Assembly: GCA_023053575.1 (NCBI GenBank)
Contig: JAKZAP010000016.1
Span: forward strand, 14,526,030-14,590,029
Origin: Branchinecta lynchi
Lineage: Eukaryota; Arthropoda; Branchiopoda; Anostraca; Branchinectidae
Length of the DNA: 64,000 bases
Direction: 5' to 3'
The notes below the pieces were generated by a model. It ran no database searches and was not told the origin of the DNA. It saw nothing but the letters and a program-made list of their open reading frames with translations. Position 1 is the first letter of the stretch, and each line of letters begins with the position of its first letter. Of this stretch, positions 34,820 through 47,048 are shown one piece after another. A program made the translations under genes and the position numbers.

Positions 34820-35037
34820 GTTTTTTGTTTGGGAGTTTTGTAGAGTGTCGAATATTATTTTATTATACACTAGTAAGTAAAAAGTACTGTTAAAGGCATT
34901 TCTATAACTCCTATTCTTCGTTGGGCGGTTCTTTGTTTGAGAGTTTTGTACAAAGTCGAATATTATTTTATTATACACTAGTAAGGAAAAAGTACTGTAA
35001 AATGCATTTCTAGAACTCCTCTTCTTCGTTGGACGGT
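34820..35037. repeat. 108-bp tandem pair
   Basis: Two adjacent units share TCGAATATTATTTTATTATA and CACTAGTAAG.AAAAAGTAC and end CTTCTTCGTTGG(G/A)CGGTTC. Confidence 0.8.
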
Positions 35038-35819
35038 TCAATGGTCTCCAATATGGTTTCGAAATTTATATCAAGTACCTTTCCTCTTTGAATTGTTGCT
35101 GCATAATTGCCCGCTTTAAAGGCGCTAGAAATGCATCTGTAAGCAAAACCCTTGAGGCAAAAACGATAGCAGGTTCTTAGGGTTCATTGATATATACAGT
35201 TTGGTCAAAAGTAGAACCCTTGTGGCACAAATGATCATGGGTTGAGATGTATCGTTTGATAAAAAGTACTTTTCGACCTTGTGGTGAAGATGCGCACTTT
35301 AAGGGAGCTATAACCGCATTTGTAAGCAAAACCCTTGAGGCAAAAATGGTAATGGGCTCATGGGGATCATGAAAATGCATATTTTGCTTAAAAGTATTTT
35401 TCTTAATTTGCGGTCATGATTGGTACTTTAAAGAATGGTCAGATTTGGAAAGTGACGATTTCTAAGCCGATCTTGTCAAATTTACAACTCCACTGTATTT
35501 CAGCTTGACAGTATCACAACTATTCACAATCTCTCTACAATGATTGATTACTAGGCTACTTGCTTTATCTGCTTGTTTGTTCGAACAAAGGCTTTACCAT
35601 CAAACACAAATAACACAATAGACGTACACCACACCAGTATGTCGTCGCAAGAAAACGTAGTACGGTAATTGTGTTGTAACGAATAGGGAAGAGTTCTGGC
35701 GTGTCAGAACTGCGCGTAACATCGCATAGAGGCCATCTAGCGTTTCAGAAATGCATATATCCTGGTAGCTTTGTTTGGCCAGAGAAGCCACTGACACTTG
35801 CCGTATTATTCCAAACCGC

Positions 35820-36430
35820 TGCGACCTTCGATTGCTCTAGCTGTCTCCGAACGAATTTAAGCAAAGAATGAGTCAGCCACGAGCAGAGCTATTCTAGTGT
35901 GATGAAAGAATGGCTCATCCATGCGCAGAGCTATGCTGGTGCGAAGAAGGGGTAGGGGTTTGACGAAAACTAGAAAAAGCATGTCAAGAGATTTCGGGTG
36001 TCCCCCTCCACCCCCCCAGTTATCGGATCCGATCCGAATTTGACAATGAACATCCAAGACATTTGTTCTTGATACCTGTCAAGTTTAATGCACGCCCGAT
36101 CCGCTATATCGACCCCTACTAAGGTTCAACAACTTATTTTGCCAACCCTTCGACCTTCGGTTGATCTAGCTCTCTCCGAACGAATTCTAGCAAAGCATGA
36201 CACTTCCACGAGCAGAGCTATACCAGTGTGATGAAAGCATGACTCATCCATGCGCGAGCTATACTAGTGCGATGAAAAGGGTAGGGGTTTGACAAAAACT
36301 AGAAAAAGCATTTCGGGTGTCCCCCTCCAGCTCCCCCCTCCCGAGTTACCGGATCTGGTCCGAATTCGACAATGAACATCCAAGACATTTTTTCTTGATA
36401 CCTGTCAAGTTTAATGCACGCCCGATTATC
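35820..36430. repeat. direct duplication, about 320-bp offset
   Basis: 35825-36105 and 36150-36428 match in order: GACCTTCG.TTG, TCTCCGAACGAATT, GGGTAGGGGTTTGAC, AACTAGAAAAAGCAT and TTGATACCTGTCAAGTTTAA. Both resemble CACTTG-family interiors. Confidence 0.75.
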
Positions 36431-36779
36431 CGTTCCAAAGTTATGAATGTTGCTAATTTCTGGATTCCCCATGTTGCCACTCCCCCATTGACGGTCGGAT
36501 CGGGGAAGTGATTATTTCCAAGCTAATCCGATTGGGTCCCTGATATGCGTGCCAAGTTTTATTGTCCTAGGTCGTTTGGAAGTGCCCAAACTAGCAAATG
36601 CGGACAGACCGACAGACAGACAGACATTACGATCGCTATATGGTACTTGAGTAAGCTCAAGCGCCGTAAAAGTCAAGGCCGCATAAACTTCATACTGTCC
36701 AACTTGCATCCCTTTCTGTCCATCCGGATGGTTTTTGTGGATGTTCGATGTTAAAAATCCGGGCTCCCCATCCCTCCAC

Positions 36780-37430
36780 TCCCCCCGTGATGGTTGGATC
36801 GTGGGAAACTAGCATTCTCAAGTCAGCCTGTTCGGGTCTCTGATACTCCTCTCAAGTTTCATCGTCCTAGCACATCAGGAAGTACCGAATTCGCGGGATC
36901 ACCAGATTCCAGAGCCCCTCCCCCCAACTCCCCCACAGTGCCCGAATCTGGTCCGGTTATTTCAGTGATATTTCTAGGACTTGTCCTTGTTCTGCCCACG
37001 AAGTTTCATCCCGATCCCTCCACTCTAAGCGTTTCCCAAGATTTCCGTCTCCCCCTCTAGCTCCCGCCCAAAGTCACCGGATCCGGTCCGGATTTGAGAT
37101 GGGTGGTCTGAGACGCGGGGTCTTTCCAAATATCAACTTTCATTAAGATCCGATCACCCGTTCAAAAGTTAGAAATACCTCAATATTCCGGACTTCCGCT
37201 CCCTCCACTCCCCCTTACGATGCTCGGATCGGAGAACCGACTATTTCCAACTTATTCGTTTGGGGTCCTTGATACCTGCCAAGTTTCATCGGCCTAGCTT
37301 ATGTGGAAGGCCCGAACTGGCAAAACCTGGACAGACCGACAGACAGACCGACCGACCGACCGACGGACGGACAGAAATTGCGATCGCTATATGGCACTTG
37401 GCCGAAGGGCAAGTGCCAAAGTGATAGAAC
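36780..37430 (-). mobile_element. CACTTG-ended element, copy 2
   Basis: The plus strand ends ATATGGCACTTGGCCGAAGG, preceded by (GACC)n-type repeats. This is the inverted form of the left end at 13378. CAAGTTTCATCGTCCTAGCA modules lie inside. Confidence 0.65.
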
Positions 37431-37773
37431 TATTAGCAGCCCCCACCGCCTTACACATATTGGCTAAACAGAAAGCTTTTTTTTTTTTAACCAGTACGTT
37501 TGTAAACCTTAAAAATATAGGTTCAAAAAACATGACAACCGGGATAGTATTCCAAATAGAAGGTTTACGGCCTCGATCCCAGATAACAACCTGACTGTTT
37601 TTCTTGTTTTGTGGGTTTAAAACGCTATGATGGATATTTGCCCCTGTGCGAACTATCATATGATTGTCACCATGTGACATCGCGCCATAAGTTTCGCTAT
37701 GCAAGCTAAGTTTTCGTCATGTTAAGCTTCTCTTTGTCGCATTTACCAGAACCTTTAGTCACTGAATTTTCAG

Positions 37774-37991
37774 TCATCCCTGACTGCAGCCAAAGACGAT
37801 GTTGAACTGATCACGGAAGAATCATCTAGCGAAGAGCACGTTGTCATTTTTCGCCTGACGTCATCACCGGAGTTTGAATCGGGCCGCGCGTCTTCCATCT
37901 ATAAAGCGCCATCGAGTATTTTGAAACTGAAAACGCCAGAGCCAGTTCAGCTGCCACCAACCGCGGAGCGGGAGGTACCATATAAGAGCGG
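37774..37991 (+). CDS. unc80: unc80 coding exon 6 (variable linker)
   Basis: The exon lies between ATTTTCAG and AGCGG|GTGAGT, entering in phase 0 and leaving in phase 2. Both phases agree with its neighbours. It encodes 72 residues rich in Ser, Glu and Pro, including ITEESSSEEHVVIF and a Pro-rich tail near PEPVQLPPTAERE. This is probably the low-complexity linker that separates the W.H block from the YLDIA block in UNC80. Conservation is weak, so the call rests on phase, splice sites and position. Confidence 0.8.
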
Positions 37992-38271
37992 GTGAGTTGT
38001 GAACGCTTTTATGGAGTTTTTTTGGAGACCCATGTATGACATGGCTGAAGTAAACGAAGAAATAATCTATTAACGCAGTCGATCTTTAAACATGACCAGG
38101 ACACCAAGTGGTCGACGGGTCACGGAGAACAATCAAGCATATTGACAATGTTATGGCCTGGGAGTGACTGGTGTAAAGATAGAAACTAGGCGAGCTGGGT
38201 ATGGTTACTTGGAACAAAAATGACGAAATAATGTAGATTTTCAGTTGTACCTTAAGTCCAGTTTATTTCAG
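37992..38271 (+). other. unc80 intron 6 (280 bp)
   Basis: A short intron with standard ends. No repeat was recognised. Confidence 0.8.
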
Positions 38272-38424
38272 ACCCTCTGAACCTGTGGAACCAGAATCGA
38301 AAAGTTCTACTCTGGTGGACGTCACTCTCGCCACCTATCTAGACATCGCCGCGATAAGATGTTTATTCAACCCAACATGGAATGTAGATGGCGTTCTCTG
38401 GGGCCTGGAGTTCCTAAGCAATAG
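38272..38424 (+). CDS. unc80: unc80 coding exon 7
   Basis: The acceptor is TTTATTTCAG and the donor AATAG|GTAAGC, phase 2 in and 2 out. After a short acidic stretch the exon reads VTLATYLDIAAIRCLF, then VLWGLEFLSNR. This matches the family block YLDVAVLRCL followed by G..W.L.FL..R. The last Arg codon is completed by the first base of exon 8. Confidence 0.94.
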
Positions 38425-39719
38425 GTAAGCTGATAATGGTAAAAAGAGACGTGACGGCCATGGACTGAATTCCTGCTATGATGTTCACCAGAATTGTCAA
38501 AACCGTAGATTTTTCAACTTTCCCGGCTGACAACTGGAGGAAATCCGGCCCGAAATGCTGAGCGTTTGTACGCACCATTAGTTACTATTTATATCTTGGG
38601 GATGTTTACCGTTAAAGGACCCGTCTAGTCTATACTACTGCTTCGCTCTACGTTCATAATCGTTCCTCTCTGTCCTGGCCTAATGGTTAGCGCACTGAAC
38701 TCGCAAGCGAAAAGTTGCTAGTTGTAGTCTCGGTGGTGCCGACCGTTTGGTCTGGGGAAAGCCTCACAAATGGGTATACCTGGAGGAATCTGGAGAAGGT
38801 AACAGGAAGGGTGTGCGAAAGCTCTAGGATCGTTTGCCCCCGGCCACCCAGTGCACTTCCCGGCTCAGGGAGAGTAGCCTATTAGAGGTCAGCACCGTCC
38901 AGTGTGGCGTGACAAGGCAAATGTTGTACCTTTACGTTTTTACCTGTCGAACTTCCTGTTTCATTTTCATCCACCCTGACGGCGCTACGCTGGCTCTTGG
39001 AATGTCCGTGCTTGGCTCTTTTCGAAATGAATCAGGCTGCCGTTTTTTTCCGAGGAGCTGATTCGTCAGGAATAGGCATAAGTGTGTTTTTCCATGTTTC
39101 TCGTCAAGATCCGTAGGGCCAAGCGAGGCGGAAAACAGCCAGGACGAGTTTATAATCTTTGAGAAATCCAGCAGAGTTTCAGCGAATAGTCACGTATATC
39201 TTAAATATTGTGATTCGACTGCGACTTGAGGATCTAATAGTGCGGACACACGATCAGGATAGGAAGCTCCCGGACTGAAATTCCTGCCCGGATTTTCGGC
39301 ACCATCATAACTTTCATATGGAAAAGTTGAAATTTTTTCAACTTGATGAGGAAAGTGCAGTAAGCACTTCTGCAGTATGTTCGCACTTTAAGTGTAGGTT
39401 TTTTTGTAGTCTCCTGGGACAAGAAAACTCCGGAAGATTCCCACCGGATTTGGATCGAACCAAGTTTGATATTTTTCTGATCTGAGGCGCTTTTCATGCG
39501 CTAATTTCGCTGTAGCTCCTGGAAGGGCATTTCCACACTTTTACAATCTACATATGATGGTTGGGAGCATACGTAATAAGAAATTTCCTCTCCGCAGAAA
39601 TTTCTGTCAGGAGGGTGTAGATGAAGGTAATACCACAACAAATAGCTGAATTCTCCTATTACCGTCATTACTCGCAATAACTTTGGTGGAACACTACCAT
39701 AGTCATTCACCTATTTCAG
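38425..39719 (+). other. unc80 intron 7 (1.3 kb)
   Basis: It contains a tRNA-like SINE, listed separately. The rest shows nothing recognisable. Confidence 0.75.
38675..38900 (+). mobile_element. tRNA-derived SINE
   Basis: TGGCCTAATGGTTAGCGCAC resembles an A box, and GTTGTAGTCTCGG a decayed B box about 35 bp on. A body (GGGTATACCTGGAGGAATCT) follows. It is compatible with a tRNA-derived SINE. The 3' end was not defined. Confidence 0.6.
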
Positions 39720-39871
39720 ACTGCAAGAGATACTGCAAGAGCGGCGGAAGACAGTGCGGATGCGGAAACGGAGTAGTTCCTTGCCTATTCCGCAGATCCA
39801 CGTTTCCGGGTGCAAAAGCAGGGAGGTTGAGGAAGAGCGGATTTCAACGGTCGAAAAAGCTCCATCAGAGG
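39720..39871 (+). CDS. unc80: unc80 coding exon 8
   Basis: The acceptor is CTATTTCAG and the donor GAGG|GTAAGT, phase 2 in and 1 out. The product begins LQEILQERRK and includes RKRSSSLPIPQIHVSG. RSxSLPIP is a basic, serine-rich motif of UNC80 proteins directly after the L.FL..RL helix. The arginines and serines suggest a phosphorylatable linker, but that is inference. An overlapping frame is also open across this exon. The frame chosen is the one continuous with exon 7. Confidence 0.9.
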
Positions 39872-40967
39872 GTAAGTCGTTCTTAACTAGGATTCACTAA
39901 ATAGGGCTTAATAAGAACATCCGGTTACGAATCACGCTTTTGACGATCAGGTTTGAAAACCCGGTGAAAATGCGTTGCTCCGTTGCTCCACTATTCCTGA
40001 GTAATTTTTTGTGTGAAAGATCTTTGGAAGCTCTATGTAATTTTAAATATTCCCTCTTTCAATAAGCAAACCTGCTAATGCTCTAGATCTGGAACTCTCT
40101 GGGCTTATTTTGGATCCACTCATATGGCTGCGTCTTGGATTTTCTGCCGTTCGATGATCTGCAGAATGAAACTAGCTTGTCAGTTACTGATTGAAGGCCG
40201 TTGTTTCGTTCGTCCATCGCCATTGTTTGTTTTCGTTTGGCGCTTGTCCGGTCGAGCCGAGTTTCCTGGTCACACAACTGGAATTCACCGAAAGGAGCCT
40301 TAAATTTTTTTTTTTTTTTTCATTTTGCCTTTTGGACTTTCTTTGTCTTTTCTCTGTTTTCCGACTTTCTAACCACGAAACTGGTTAAATAGTTTTCAAA
40401 TTTTGCGTCGAACCTCCCCTTTGGGGAGCGGGAAGTCTGGATAGAGTTGATAAGCACCAACAAGAAAACAGCTAATTTCACGAGCTAATTTCAAAAAACT
40501 ATATTTCTGAACCATTTTATCGTGAAAAGATCATCGTTGTGCTTTACTCCCAATTCAACCTTCTGCTTCACGTAGCAACACATTCAAACTTTGCTAACTT
40601 TTGACAATGATTTATTGTGCTCATCCAGTATTGCGGATCAGACAAAAAGAGTGACAGACAACGAACAAGGAGAACTCCGTTAGCAACCGGAAGGAAGCAA
40701 ATTCATGTCCTGTTTTTCATAGTTTATGAAACTTTCCGTAACGGGTAAGTTGGCAAAATTTGCCAAAACCCGAAAATTTGGATCGAAAGGTTCGCCTCTC
40801 AGTGTCACCAGTTCCTTTGCTCTACATGTAGTTCGCCGAGAGTAGCCTACTGCTAAAAGAAGGAATTTGGTCAAGTGGTGGCAGTGTTGCGATAGGTGGT
40901 ACAATTGTACCAGATTCAGTACTTTTTTCTCTGACCTGTACATCTGTACAACTTTTCTTACTGTCCG

Positions 40968-41010
<43 letters not shown>

Positions 41011-41704
41011 AAACTTTGGCTGAAGGAAATGGTACAGGTATCAGGTATCAGGAAATAGAGCTTAGAGTTGATTTTGAGCAGAAGCTTTTGAGTCTGTATG
41101 TAATATGTCGTACATCTTCTGCATACCTTACAGGAGTGCTGCGTGAAGCCGCCACCCTAAACTCCTATTTTTGGGAAATGACTTAGGGAAAAAGAGTAAA
41201 GGCTGAGATAAAATCCAGTGGAGTATCCTGAAAGGAAGCTTAGAACCTTCACTTTCTGCTGGTACCATAGTTTACTTGTAATTGTTCAAGGCTAAGCTGG
41301 AGAACACGAAAGAATATAGGCACCCAAGTGATCATGAAGTCGCCCACTTTGCTAAAAATAGTATTTTGCTACATGGTGAAGTTAGAGGCCAGCTGTTTGG
41401 TCAGAGAGGTTCCTTGACCTTTTGCAAATAACAAAATTTGCTGTTTTCTTGGAATTTGCATGATTTTTCTGGGGGTGGCAGCTTCATGATCCAAGGTGGC
41501 AGGATCATGTACCATGGCCAATTGGGGGGTGGGCGGTGCCATAGTAAGGGCGGCTTCATGCAACACTCCTGTACACTTTTAAATCTCAGTAGCAAGCGTC
41601 CCATCAAAATTGTTAAGTTCTCTTCCCACCCAATAATGTTTGGAGTGGCGCATTGCCCTTTGCGTTGGGCTGAGAACTTTATTATTTCGGGAGTTTTCCT
41701 ATTT

Positions 41705-43215
41705 TTATGGCACTTGCAGCCTCTGGCTCAAGTGCCATGTACCGATTGCCATTCCGTTTGTCGGTCGGTCGATCTGTCCGTTTTTCTGTCACACTATATA
41801 AGCACCATTTTCTAAATAAGAAAATATAGTCGTCTGGTAACTGAAGTCGAAGGAACAACCAGAAGTAGCTTTGTGTGACAAGCACCGTCACAATGCGCAA
41901 CTTTGTAACGGGTGATCGGATTGGAGTGAATTTTAATAATTGAACAGAGGACATGTCTCTGGTGCTCTTTTTCATGTCGGGACCGGAATCGACAACTATT
42001 GGGGGGGGGGAGTACGTTACCGGCTTAGACTGGAGAGATCGGGATGGAATTTTGTAGGAATAACAAATAATGCTCTGGATACATCATTTACAGAACCAGA
42101 TTGTCTCCGGGCACTGTGGGGGGAGTTGGAGGGGAGGGATCCGGAATTCCAGTGATCTCGAGTTAAAGCCAGGCTCCAGCGTCCAGATTTTTCTTCCAGA
42201 TTCCATTTTTTCGAGACGGATCTGGAAGGTAAAGCCAGGCCAAAAACGTCTGGAAGTCGGGGGTGTTGGACACCCCAGATTCCGGATATCCCGAAGGTGC
42301 CATAGAGCCAACCCGTTAGAGAGACAGGACAAATATACAAATGAAGGAAGAAAAGGGAAAGTGATTGACAGTTATGATCGGGATGCAAGAGATATTTGAA
42401 ATGCAAACGGGACATCTAGGAAATGTCGAAGAAAACAGCACATTTAGTTGTCATCATTATCATGAAAGTCTGGGAGGGTTAGCTTCAATACGCGGAATCC
42501 CCGGACGTCTGGAAATCTGGAAGGTGAAGCCTGGCTTTTAAGGTACTTTCAGTTGTGCTATAAGACGATGAAACTTGGCTGGAATATTGAGATTTGACAA
42601 GATTGTCTTAGAAATCGTCATTTTACAAATGCGAATATTCCTTAAAGTACCAATCTTGAACGCAAAGTAAAAAACAAATTTTTAAGCAAAATATACATTT
42701 TCGTGATCCCCATGAGCCCATTCTCATTTTTGCCTTAAGGATTTTGCTTACAAATGAAGTTCTAGCTCCCTTAAATTGGTCATCTTAACCGCAAAGTCGA
42801 AAAATACTTTTGATCAAACGATATATCTTAACCCATGATCATTTGCGCTACAAGGGTTCTGCATACAAATTTATTTGTAGCACCCTTAAAGTGCGCATCT
42901 TAACCGAAAAGTGAAAAAATACTTTTGACGAAACGGTATACATTAATGATCCCCAAGGGCCTGTTACCGTTTTTCCTCAAGGGTTTTGCTTACAGATGAA
43001 TTTCTAGCGCCTTTAAAGTACGCATCATTACAGCCAAGTTCAAGAATAAAATATTTTTTACCAAACGATACATTCTCGTGATTTCCAAGTCCATGATCAT
43101 TCTTATCTCAAGAGTTTTGCTTACATATGATCAGAACAAACCCACGAAAAGGCAAATTCTGTGTGTCATCTTCTGAATCACCCTTGCAAGTGCCATATGA
43201 GCTTCTAGCTCCTGT
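41705..43215. mobile_element. CACTTG-ended element, copy 3 (interrupted)
   Basis: It starts TATGGCACTTGCAGCCTCTG and ends GCAAGTGCCATATGAGCTTC. It contains the TTAA-flanked insert 42167-42537. The right part has many CAAGGGTTTTGCTTACA modules. Without the insert it is about 1.14 kb, longer than copy 1. Confidence 0.75.
42167..42537. mobile_element. nested TTAA-flanked MITE (371 bp)
   Basis: AGCCAGGCTCCAGCGTCCAG at the left and, inverted, AAGCCAGGCTTCACCTTCC at the right, between TTAA at 42163-42166 and 42538-42541. Copy 1 of the host element, near 13900, reads GGAGTTAAGTTACTTCC at the same place with a single TTAA. Confidence 0.9.
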
Positions 43216-43893
43216 TTCTGTTCTTTTTGTGATTCACGCTTTGGGCACGGAATAGTAATATATTCAGAATCCAAACCGCATGAACCCGTCCTTGGTTGTT
43301 AAGTATTGGAGGGTAGGGCCCACAACCACCTGCTCTTTCCCCTGCTCTTACCGTTCCTCCAAACCCTATAAGTAGCCCCTAAAATTTGACCTCTGGCTGG
43401 AGTACCTGAACGACCCCATCCTCCACGAAGAATTCAAGACAGGGTGTACTAGGAACCTGCAAATTTTGACCCAAGGATTACGACGGATGGAGATCCCAAG
43501 TCCACTCTCGTCAAGAAGTCCTTGATTTATTTTCAGCCTGTAACATGGCATTGCCTTCGGTTCCTTTTTTTGTACGGTTAACAGATTTTCCTTTTTAAAC
43601 CGAATGTACAAAGTTCTGGAATTTTGTAATTGCAACCGGCCTCTTTCTTTCATGATGTGGTTCTAGATGCGACCAAAGGGCGAAAGTCCGGCGTTAAAGC
43701 ACGTATCTAGACCAGTTAGGTTGTATTTGCACTCATTTATACCCACAATGACGCACCGTTATATTAATCTATTCTATTCGTTCCGATGGATACATTAATA
43801 TCCTGAAAGAATTTAAAGCAGACAGCGAAGCGTTGTGGCCAGACACTACGTTGAAAAAATAATATATATATAATTGTTTTTTTTTTGTTCCAG

Positions 43894-44030
43894 GAAATAT
43901 TTACACGAATGAGGAAACCAGAAAAGGAAGAAGTGATCGGAAAAGCCAGATACAAGATCTTAAGTATTTGTTGGAGACAAATGTAGCGAAAATCAAACAG
44001 AAGAAGCCTAGCCTTGCTGCAACCCCCTAT
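43894..44030 (+). CDS. unc80: unc80 coding exon 9
   Basis: This 137-nt exon follows TTTTTGTTCCAG and ends CCCTAT|GTAAGT, phase 1 in and 0 out. The entry phase fits exon 8 exactly. It encodes NEETRKGRSDRKSQIQDLKY, then a Lys-rich helix LLETNVAKIKQKKP. I recall no strongly conserved block here. Phase agreement, splice-site quality and position support it as part of the charged linker. Confidence 0.77.
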
Positions 44031-44369
44031 GTAAGTACAAAGGTTCCTGCACTTGAAGCACCAAAAAGCTTTCGGACACGTTCATAATGTTTTATTAGTA
44101 TTTAAAACAATGTCATGGCGACTAGCAAAATTATCACACAAACGCAAAAGTTTACTGAGGGCAGACACAGACGGAGCCAGGACAGCTGGTCATCGGTATA
44201 ACTGCGATTGCCAAAGCACATCTCTTGAATAAAGCACCCAACACCAGCAGTTGCTAACGTCACATTAGTTCACCTACATATAAATTAAACAAAAGAGGAG
44301 ACAGTACACCACCTTGCCTGACCCCATTCAGTACCGGGAAACGTCTACTAACACAAAAAAAAAAACATG

Positions 44370-45212
44370 CCAGATTTGCTACTGGGATTAATCTTATCTC
44401 TATTGAGATAAGATTATCTCTACTTCGGATTAATCTTACACCAATAGAGATACGATTAATCCCAGTAGTATACTACTGGGTGTACTGCATTATACTGCTA
44501 TATTTTTTAACTAATATTTTGCCTGTTTCAGAATTATTTACTCTTCATTCTTTTTTATTTAAGGTAAAATATGACCGGTCGGACTACCTTCGTATTTTCG
44601 TTCGATTAATTCATGCTTTGTTACCCGTCATAAATGGAAAACGCAGCACCTTAAATTAACCCCTGAGAGATCGAGGTTCTCACCATATTTTTCAATCACA
44701 GGTTCATGGCATCTTTGTTTACCATATATTGATTTCAGAAAATCTCTTCCAGATATCCAAAAGCAACTTCATTCTATACTTATAAATAAACTCAAGAATC
44801 ATCGATACAAAAAAAAATTAAAGTAAATTCTTATTTTTTTTATGTTGATATGTTTTAGTTGGGGTCCATATAAGTTGCCAGCCATCGGTAACCCTCGCTT
44901 GCGTATTGGGTATTTTTTTTGTGGGATTTCGGGCTTATCTTGCCGAGTGTCAGTGGGTTTGTGGGGCGGGTTCCCGTTTGGTGGCGAGTCATGGAATTAT
45001 TAACATTTATTTATATAATTAGTTATATGTAAAATATGTTTGTTGTATATTGTACCGGGTTTTGTCAATCGACCTTGTGTCCCCGGCTTGACCCTCTATT
45101 TATTTTGATTTTATACAGAAGTGTAAATTAAACCTTGAACCTTGAACTGCAGTATTGCAAATACTGCAGTTAACTTTAATCCTTACTCGGAGAAACTTTG
45201 TACAGTGTAAGC
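44370..45212. mobile_element. CACTGTAAAAA MITE remnant split by a LINE 3' end
   Basis: 44370-44475 matches the left half of the MITE at 47049 (GCTACTGGGATTAATCTTAT), and 45145-45212 matches its right half (TAACTTTAATCCTTACTCGG, then ACAGTGTA). Between them, 44570-45140 encodes CLPYIDFRKSLPDIQKQLHS then a basic end, followed by an untranslated region and the tail CCTTGAACCTTGAAC. This is the look of a non-LTR element inserted in the MITE. Confidence 0.6.
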
Positions 45213-45756
45213 ACGATTTGAGGATCCACGCCTCGGTCAAGAAGGCGTCCCAGCAGTTTTTCATTGTTTGATCAGTAGTTTGTTATTCGATTGAATGTTG
45301 GGAGAAGAATTTTAAAAGTAGATTCCAAGCAGGAGTGCCATCTGACGGAGCCCGCACAGATTTCAAACTCTCCCTCCTTACTGCTGAACAGGTTTCGAAA
45401 GACAAAATAGAAAGCAGTGACTTTACTTTAGGTATATTCAAAAGTTACTTTAGTTTAGAGCGATTAAATTTTAATTCTTTGTGATAAACCTTGAATTGCG
45501 TCCAACATGATGGAATTGGGGTTGCTGTATTTTTTCGCTAAAACTAATGTTGCAGATCATCTTAGTATCATGTTTAGTATCATGTTTACAGAAACTAAGC
45601 GCCTCATACAACTTTTCTGCAATGCCAGCAGATACTGATTTATCTCATATCTGTGCATCTTTTTTAAATACTATGACACTTCTGACAGTGTTGTAGTCTG
45701 GACCAGTGCGAAAAGTAGTTTTTGCAAGGTATATTTTGTTATAGATATGTGTTTTG

Positions 45757-46364
45757 CAGAGGCGTCATGTGTGGGGGGTAGGGGGACGTCCCCTATGTTG
45801 TCGGCCTATCGGTAAAAAGAAAAAGGAGCGCCGCGATTATTCTTAAAGGACCCGTTGTCCCTATAATGCCAATCAACCTACTTCCGTAATTGCATTCATT
45901 GATCCTTAAGCCCGGAAACCCAAGTTTCATATGTTACATTATACGATACCTGAAGAATCTTTGCGCTTGCCACGATTCATTAATTTCCATGAGCATTAAT
46001 GCTCCCATCGGATGTTCGCGTATCAGGCTTGATACGTCAAACCGGTTATTTGAATTTTGTCGAGTTTTTGCTAGAAGTCAATGAGCCTGGAAAAATGCTT
46101 AAAACAGTCAAAGCTGTTGACAATTTGTCAAAACCAGAGCCTAGTTTTACAGTATTCAAACAGTTTTCAATATTGGGACATAAACAGTAAATGGTGCGAG
46201 ACATGCTTTAATAACAGTCGACTATTTCCTAAAAACAGTTGGTTCGTCTGAAAAACAGGTCGATTTTTCAGTCATTTTTTCTGAAAATCAGTCGCTAAAA
46301 ATTACCAGCCGGTCGTTTAATATCTTACCGTCCCCCAAACATTTTCGCTATAGCAACGCCTCTG
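45757..46364. mobile_element. hAT-like MITE with G-rich termini, copy 3 (608 bp)
   Basis: CAGAGGCGTCATGTG at the left and, inverted, CAGAGGCGTTGCTATAG at the right, with flanks GTGTTTTG and GTGGTTTG (one mismatch). It is about 250 bp longer than copies 1 and 2 because of extra sequence after 45846 (TTAAAGGACCC), possibly a further nested insertion. Confidence 0.85.
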
Positions 46365-46768
46365 GTGGTTTGTCCCTTTTTGGTATGCTAGACTGTACTC
46401 TAGTGTTTCTACTTTTTCTACTTTTTTCTCTTTTAGGAACAGAAACAGGTTTATTAAATGACTCCCAAATATTCGAGGGAAAAACACTGGGACTCCAAGA
46501 TACAACAAATTTCTAAGAAATTATGATTTTAGCACTTCTTCGCTGTAATTCTGGATGAAGGGACAACCGACTTGAGATAGCGCTGGGATGACTGAACCGG
46601 AGGTTGGCTAGGAAGAGGTTTTCGTCATATTTCGCCTCAAGACGTACTGCTGCCGATTGTCCTAGCTTTAGCGCTAGCTACAGTAGCACTTTGGCACTCC
46701 GTTTGTATGTAATTGGAATTAGTCCTGTGTTGTACACAGTCTTTATGTCATCTGATTTGTTCTCATAG

Positions 46769-46911
46769 AAAGAAGATATTTCTCTTCTCACCTCCCGACC
46801 TCCATCTGCCTCCGTAAGCCAATGTCCGAGCCTCAGTGGATCCAGGGAGGACCTTTCTGCGCCGCTTGAAAAGTCCCGACTGTCAAAGGGGAAGAGCATG
46901 CCCAGTTTGAG
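46769..46911 (+). CDS. unc80: unc80 coding exon 10
   Basis: The exon follows TTCTCATAG and ends TTTGAG|GTAAGG, phase 0 in and 2 out. The product is Ser- and Pro-rich: TSRPPSASVSQCPSLSGSRE, then the basic end SRLSKGKSMPSLR. This looks like the disordered, serine-dense linker found between the first and second conserved UNC80 regions. The entry phase agrees with exon 9. The exit phase agrees with the candidate microexon at 51011, and with the exon at 49862 if that acceptor is used. Confidence 0.78.
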
Positions 46912-47048
46912 GTAAGGAATACTTACCCTACCCTATCTTACCTTTATTTACTCTTTAATTTACTCATAAGTAGACGTAGCAAACTTATCACTGATTATGC
47001 AGGCGAATGTGCACCCTGATCCATTTTTTGCAACAAAGCAGACCTTTA

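Larger units (their letters stand above)
33410..37773 (+). other. unc80 intron 5 (4.4 kb)
   Basis: It contains a TTAA-flanked MITE, a 108-bp tandem pair, a long direct duplication and a CACTTG element, listed separately. (CTTGAAC)n at 34240-34265 resembles a LINE tail. 34270-34700, 35050-35820 and 37440-37770 show CACTTG-like fragments or nothing recognisable. Confidence 0.65.
39872..43893 (+). other. unc80 intron 8 (4.0 kb)
   Basis: It includes a poly-A tract of about 35 bases at 40973-41007, the 26190-related repeat (40190-40560) and the CACTTG element, with a nested insert, at 41705-43215. 40570-41700 and 43216-43893 otherwise show nothing I can name. Confidence 0.7.
44031..46768 (+). other. 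unc80 intron 9 (2.7 kb)
   Basis: It holds a MITE interrupted by a LINE 3' fragment and a third G-rich hAT-like element, listed separately. 44031-44365, 45215-45750 and 46370-46765 show nothing further. Confidence 0.7.
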
